Assembly: GCA_016717225.1 (NCBI GenBank)
Contig: JADKGB010000031.1
Coordinates: 1-21,555 of the forward strand
Source of the DNA: Flavobacteriales bacterium
GTDB taxonomy: Bacteria > Bacteroidota > Bacteroidia > Flavobacteriales_F > PHOS-HE28
DNA: 21,555 nucleotides
Direction of reading: 5' to 3'
A program made the translations under genes and the position numbers. Positions 18,801 to 21,555 of this stretch are shown in pieces; positions within the stretch are counted from its first letter, which is position 1; every line of letters starts with the position of its first letter. Below the pieces are notes generated by a model that had not been told where the DNA came from, did no database searches, and saw only the letters and a program-made list of their open reading frames with translations.

Positions 18801-19415
18801 GCAGTTCAACAGCATCAGCTACCCCATGGTGATCCTGAGCACGGTGGTGTTCAGTACCATCGGTGTGTTCCTCGGCCTCGTGGTATTCCGCATGGATTTC
18901 ATCATCTTGATGACCATGCTCGGTATCATCTCGCTGATCGGTGTGGTGGTGAACAACGCCATCGTGTTGATGGATTTCGCCAAGCTGCTCTTCGATCGCC
19001 AACGCGAAAAATTGGGCTTGCCCGAAGATGCCGAACTGCCCATCGAGGCTTCCCGTGAATCGCTGATCATCGCCGGTAAAACGCGTTTGCGTCCGGTGTT
19101 GCTTACAGCCATTACCGCGGTTCTCGGTCTATTGCCCTTGGCCATCGGCTTCAACCTCAACTTCGGTACGCTCTTCACCGAACTCGACCCGCACATCCAC
19201 ATTGGTGGTGACAACGTGATCTTCTGGGGGCCGCTCTCCTGGGCCGTTATCTACGGATTGATCTTCGCGACATTCCTCACCCTGATCATGGTGCCAGTGA
19301 TGCTGTTGATCATTGCGAAGATCAAGCACCAGGGTTGCCGCGCACAAAGGGGAAATTGGTGGACGCTGGTGGAACGAATGGGGCCGCCGGAGAAGAGACG
19401 CTCGATTTCCATTAA
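15837..19415 (+). CDS. RND-family efflux permease, AcrB-like (frameshifted)
   Basis: A proton-driven inner-membrane pump that expels substrates through the adaptor and TolC partners encoded upstream. The reconstructed length is about 1,190 aa. TM1 is VIVITALIFVYGIYSYIA followed by MPKESFPEV. The first large periplasmic domain comes next. TM4 keeps the proton-relay pair in GRLVDDGIVIVENIYRHM (Asp-Asp near 17095). The later relay segment reads GVVVNNAIVLMDFAKLL, with Asn where AcrB has Lys. An insertion of about 50 residues carrying two extra hydrophobic segments lies before TM7 (17398-17547). One frame change near 16970 (an extra T in atctttcg) joins LRNAIF to VGLAIPMSMF. The far C-terminus is uncertain: the main frame runs to 19494, but an indel near 19330 restores LPRTKGKLVDAGGTNG and a stop at 19413-19415, which avoids overlap with the convergent gene. 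The substrate is unknown. Confidence 0.92.
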
Positions 19416-19434
19416 CTGGTCAGCACACTGCTTT

Positions 19435-19704
19435 TCAATTTCCAGGAACCAAGACAAAACGGAAACGGTAATCTATTATACTACAGTCGAATGAATCCAA
19501 CTTGGTCGTGGTCAAGTGGATCGAGTACGCAGCACAATTCAACGGGTTGGACGTGATCTTCTTCCACTGCTCTGCGGTCAAGGCCGCTGGTCTTTGCTCT
19601 TTGAGCACGGCTTCGGTCAGCGCTAACGGAGCTTGCTGAGTTTGCTCTTGGGCCATTACAAGAAAAGGAAAGACCAGGAACGAGATGAGAATTATGCGCC
19701 GCAT
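19435..19704 (-). CDS. small secreted protein, unknown function
   Basis: An 89-aa frame starting MRRIILISFLVFPFLVMAQEQ, a clear signal peptide with a cleavage site after VMA. The rest (ALTEAVLKEQRPAALTAEQW...) contains two cysteines and matches nothing I recognise. It begins 8 bp after the stop of the T9SS protein upstream on the same strand, so it is probably the last gene of that cluster. The C-terminal end after TTTKLDSFDC could be altered by an indel, since indels are common in this window, so the true length is uncertain. It ends 20 bp from the convergent RND permease stop. Confidence 0.55.
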   Translation of the reverse strand: MRRIILISFLVFPFLVMAQEQTQQAPLALTEAVLKEQRPAALTAEQWKKITSNPLNCAAYSIHLTTTKLDSFDCSIIDYRFRFVLVPGN

Positions 19705-19711
19705 TGGTTGG

Positions 19712-21214
19712 TTATTTCAACAGTACTAGACGAATCCCCCAGGTGTGACTTGTCCATGTTATCCGGCATTCGTATATGCCTGAGGGTGCGTGTTCAATTT
19801 CGAACTGGCCTAGTGAACTCCATTGGGGTATTCGTTCGCTTAGAACGCATCGGCCATTCAGATCAAAGACTTTCAACTCGCCCACTTCGGCGTGTGCCGG
19901 ATACCTCAATACAAAAGTGCCGCTGTTCGGGTTCGGATAGGCCACAATGGCTGGTGGGTGCGTGAGTTCACTTATCGCCAGACCCAAAGTATCGCACAAG
20001 CTACCTGCCAGCGGACCCAAATGGTAATTGGGCCTATACGGAATAGAGTTGTCCGTGTAAGTCTGTCGGCTGTGCGCATGCAATTGAACATTGCAGGCAA
20101 GACCCAGACTATCCGGTTGATCGATAATGTGCAAGAAGCGTGACCCATTCCCCGTAGACACGTAGATCTTTCCATCGGGAGCAAGGCACATGTTCATGAA
20201 CAGCAGGGCGAAGGGTGGAACAGGGTCGTAAGTAGAATCCCACACTGCCACAGTGACCCTCGAATCTTGCAGATCCGCGGCTTGGGTATCGTACTGATAG
20301 ATGCGATCGACCCACGTAACATACAGGAACCGCCCACTGGGCGAATAAGCTGCAAAGGCTGCGTACTGGCTGCTATCGATAGCCGCATGGCGCAAACCAT
20401 TCAATTCACCCGTACAACGATCATAGTCGAACACATCCAGATCCGAGAACGCATCCAAGTACGCGAAGTGCGACCCATCCGGACTGAACACTCCACTCGG
20501 TACACTGCCAATACGCTGCATACCGATCTGTTGGTAATAGGGCCCCGCAAGTCCATCAGGCGTAAGCAGGAATTTGACGAACTCATCGCTCGTGCAACGG
20601 TGGAACAGCACCCACCAATCCCTGCCGTTCGCATGTTTTACCGCAGATACCCCACCTGTGCAGAACTCTCCGATCGCCAATATCTGGTTCTTGCTTGCAA
20701 GACCACCTAGCCCGCCATCAAGGGCCATGTCTACAACGGACATATACAGGTGCTGCGAAATAAATGTCGATGCCGTATTCACCCCGTCTGTAGCCATGTG
20801 GAACAGTGCAAATGAGTCCGGTGCGTTCGGCCAAGGGAGTATGATGTGCGAATTCGCCGTATACAGGCCATACGTCTGATCCGTGAAGATGCTCGGGTTC
20901 AGACCTGCGCCATTGAGCATGGTATCGTTCACCAAATTCGCCACGTAGATCCCATTGGTGTACACCATAGGGCTGTCCGCAGCATTCGTCAAGCAAGCCA
21001 TCGTTCTAGAGAAATACATGGAACGGAACTCCGGTACCGAAAACGTGGCCCCTTGCTCGAACAGGGTTTTGTTACCGCCATATGGCGCTGGTAACGATGT
21101 TTCATAACCACCGAGCCAACGCCCGTCATAATTCTGCGCGGTACAGTTACAAGGACTCGCCAAAACAAAGAGCAAGCAAGTCCAGAGCCAAACGCCAGAA
21201 TGGCGAGATCCCAT
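19712..21214 (-). CDS. T9SS type-A sorting domain protein with PD40/beta-propeller-like repeats
   Basis: An intact 500-aa frame. It has an N-terminal signal peptide (VWLWTCLLFVLASPCNCTAQ). A long region follows with propeller-like strands such as GVFSPDGSHFAYLDAFSDLDVFDYD, AAYSPSGRFLYVTWVDRIYQYD and NMCLAPDGKIYVSTGNGSRFL, the SPDG/SPSG/APDG pattern of PD40 or WD-like blades. The C-terminal sorting domain is complete: VAYPNPNSGTFVLRY, LKVFDLNGRCVLSE, APSGIYECRI, IRLVLLK. It is therefore exported through Sec and then the type IX system to the cell surface. The ligand or substrate is unknown; proteins of this make-up are frequent in flavobacterial genomes and mostly uncharacterised. It starts 11 bp after the stop of the partial T9SS gene to its right, so the two are probably co-transcribed. 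Confidence 0.85.
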   Translation of the reverse strand: MGSRHSGVWLWTCLLFVLASPCNCTAQNYDGRWLGGYETSLPAPYGGNKTLFEQGATFSVPEFRSMYFSRTMACLTNAADSPMVYTNGIYVANLVNDTMLNGAGLNPSIFTDQTYGLYTANSHIILPWPNAPDSFALFHMATDGVNTASTFISQHLYMSVVDMALDGGLGGLASKNQILAIGEFCTGGVSAVKHANGRDWWVLFHRCTSDEFVKFLLTPDGLAGPYYQQIGMQRIGSVPSGVFSPDGSHFAYLDAFSDLDVFDYDRCTGELNGLRHAAIDSSQYAAFAAYSPSGRFLYVTWVDRIYQYDTQAADLQDSRVTVAVWDSTYDPVPPFALLFMNMCLAPDGKIYVSTGNGSRFLHIIDQPDSLGLACNVQLHAHSRQTYTDNSIPYRPNYHLGPLAGSLCDTLGLAISELTHPPAIVAYPNPNSGTFVLRYPAHAEVGELKVFDLNGRCVLSERIPQWSSLGQFEIEHAPSGIYECRITWTSHTWGIRLVLLK

Positions 21215-21224
21215 GGCAGCGAGC

Positions 21225-21555
21225 TCAGCGCACGATGAGCAAACTCCCCTCGGCCCTCGACCCGGAACTGCTCACGAAGACATAGTGGTACGGTCCAGCC
21301 CTCAAGCCTGAAGTGCTGAAGTAATAGCAATGCGCTGCACCGCTCAAGGAATGGCGTTGAACCTCTTTACCGAGCGCATCGTACACTACCAACATGCCGG
21401 TTTCCACTTCATCGAGGCTATACACCAACGTCGCCGCTTCGTTCGTTGGATTCGGTAATATCTGCACAGCTCGGCTGGTGCTCGGCACCATGCCCCGCAC
21501 TACGATGCCATGTAGTAGACAAAGCGCTGGATCATCGAAATCCTGCTCATCATCG
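21225..21555 (-). CDS. C-terminal end of a T9SS type-A sorting domain protein (partial)
   Basis: The frame is open from the right edge of the window to a stop at 21225, giving the last 109 or so residues of a larger protein. It contains a complete type-A sorting domain: VQILPNPTNEAATLVYSLD, then MLVVYDALGKEVQRHSLSG, then STSGLRAGPYHYVFVS and a final GSLLIVR. The preceding residues (DDEQDFDDPALCLLHG) are acidic and belong to the unseen main domain. It is the upstream gene of the minus-strand cluster of secreted proteins. Function cannot be stated from this fragment. Confidence 0.8.
   Translation of the reverse strand, partial: DDEQDFDDPALCLLHGIVVRGMVPSTSRAVQILPNPTNEAATLVYSLDEVETGMLVVYDALGKEVQRHSLSGAAHCYYFSTSGLRAGPYHYVFVSSSGSRAEGSLLIVR

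Overview
The window looks like a chromosomal stretch from a member of the Bacteroidota, probably a fairly GC-rich Flavobacteriales-like lineage. Three pieces of evidence support this. Several secreted proteins end in type IX secretion system (T9SS) type-A sorting domains with a PNPN/PNPT motif. A regulator gene is preceded by a TAnnTTTG -7 element. The RND efflux permease is of a long form. The lineage call is inference, because there is no rRNA or other firm taxonomic marker here.

Left part (1-9121, all minus strand): a small GDCCVxC cysteine-motif protein, a secreted cupredoxin-like protein with a single dockerin-like tail, about 0.7 kb without a confident gene, then a giant (about 1,900 aa) T9SS-exported protein. 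The giant protein carries a PhoX/DUF839-like phosphatase domain and a 46-residue tandem repeat array, and a strong intrinsic terminator follows it. Upstream of it lies a secreted right-handed beta-helix-type protein whose dockerin-like tail is almost the same as that of the cupredoxin.

Middle (9122-12366): a 0.4 kb gap, an intact orphan gene resembling the N-terminal half of an IS110-type DEDD transposase but lacking catalytic acidic residues, then a minus-strand pair (Spx/ArsC-like protein and asparaginyl-tRNA synthetase). A divergent promoter region follows, with a palindrome that could be a TetR operator.

Right part (12367-21555): a plus-strand efflux operon in the order TetR regulator, TolC-like outer-membrane channel, HlyD-like periplasmic lipoprotein, RND permease. 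A 250-bp element with CGCAGAG-type terminal inverted repeats sits between the last two genes. Converging on it from the right is a minus-strand cluster of secreted proteins: a partial T9SS protein running off the window, an intact T9SS protein with PD40-like repeats, and a small secreted protein.

Many genes that must be functional (asnS, the efflux operon) are interrupted by one- or two-base frameshifts, about 20 in the window. Homology resumes exactly in another frame each time, so I treat these as probable assembly/consensus indels rather than true pseudogenes. Coordinates given for those genes span the reconstructed gene.
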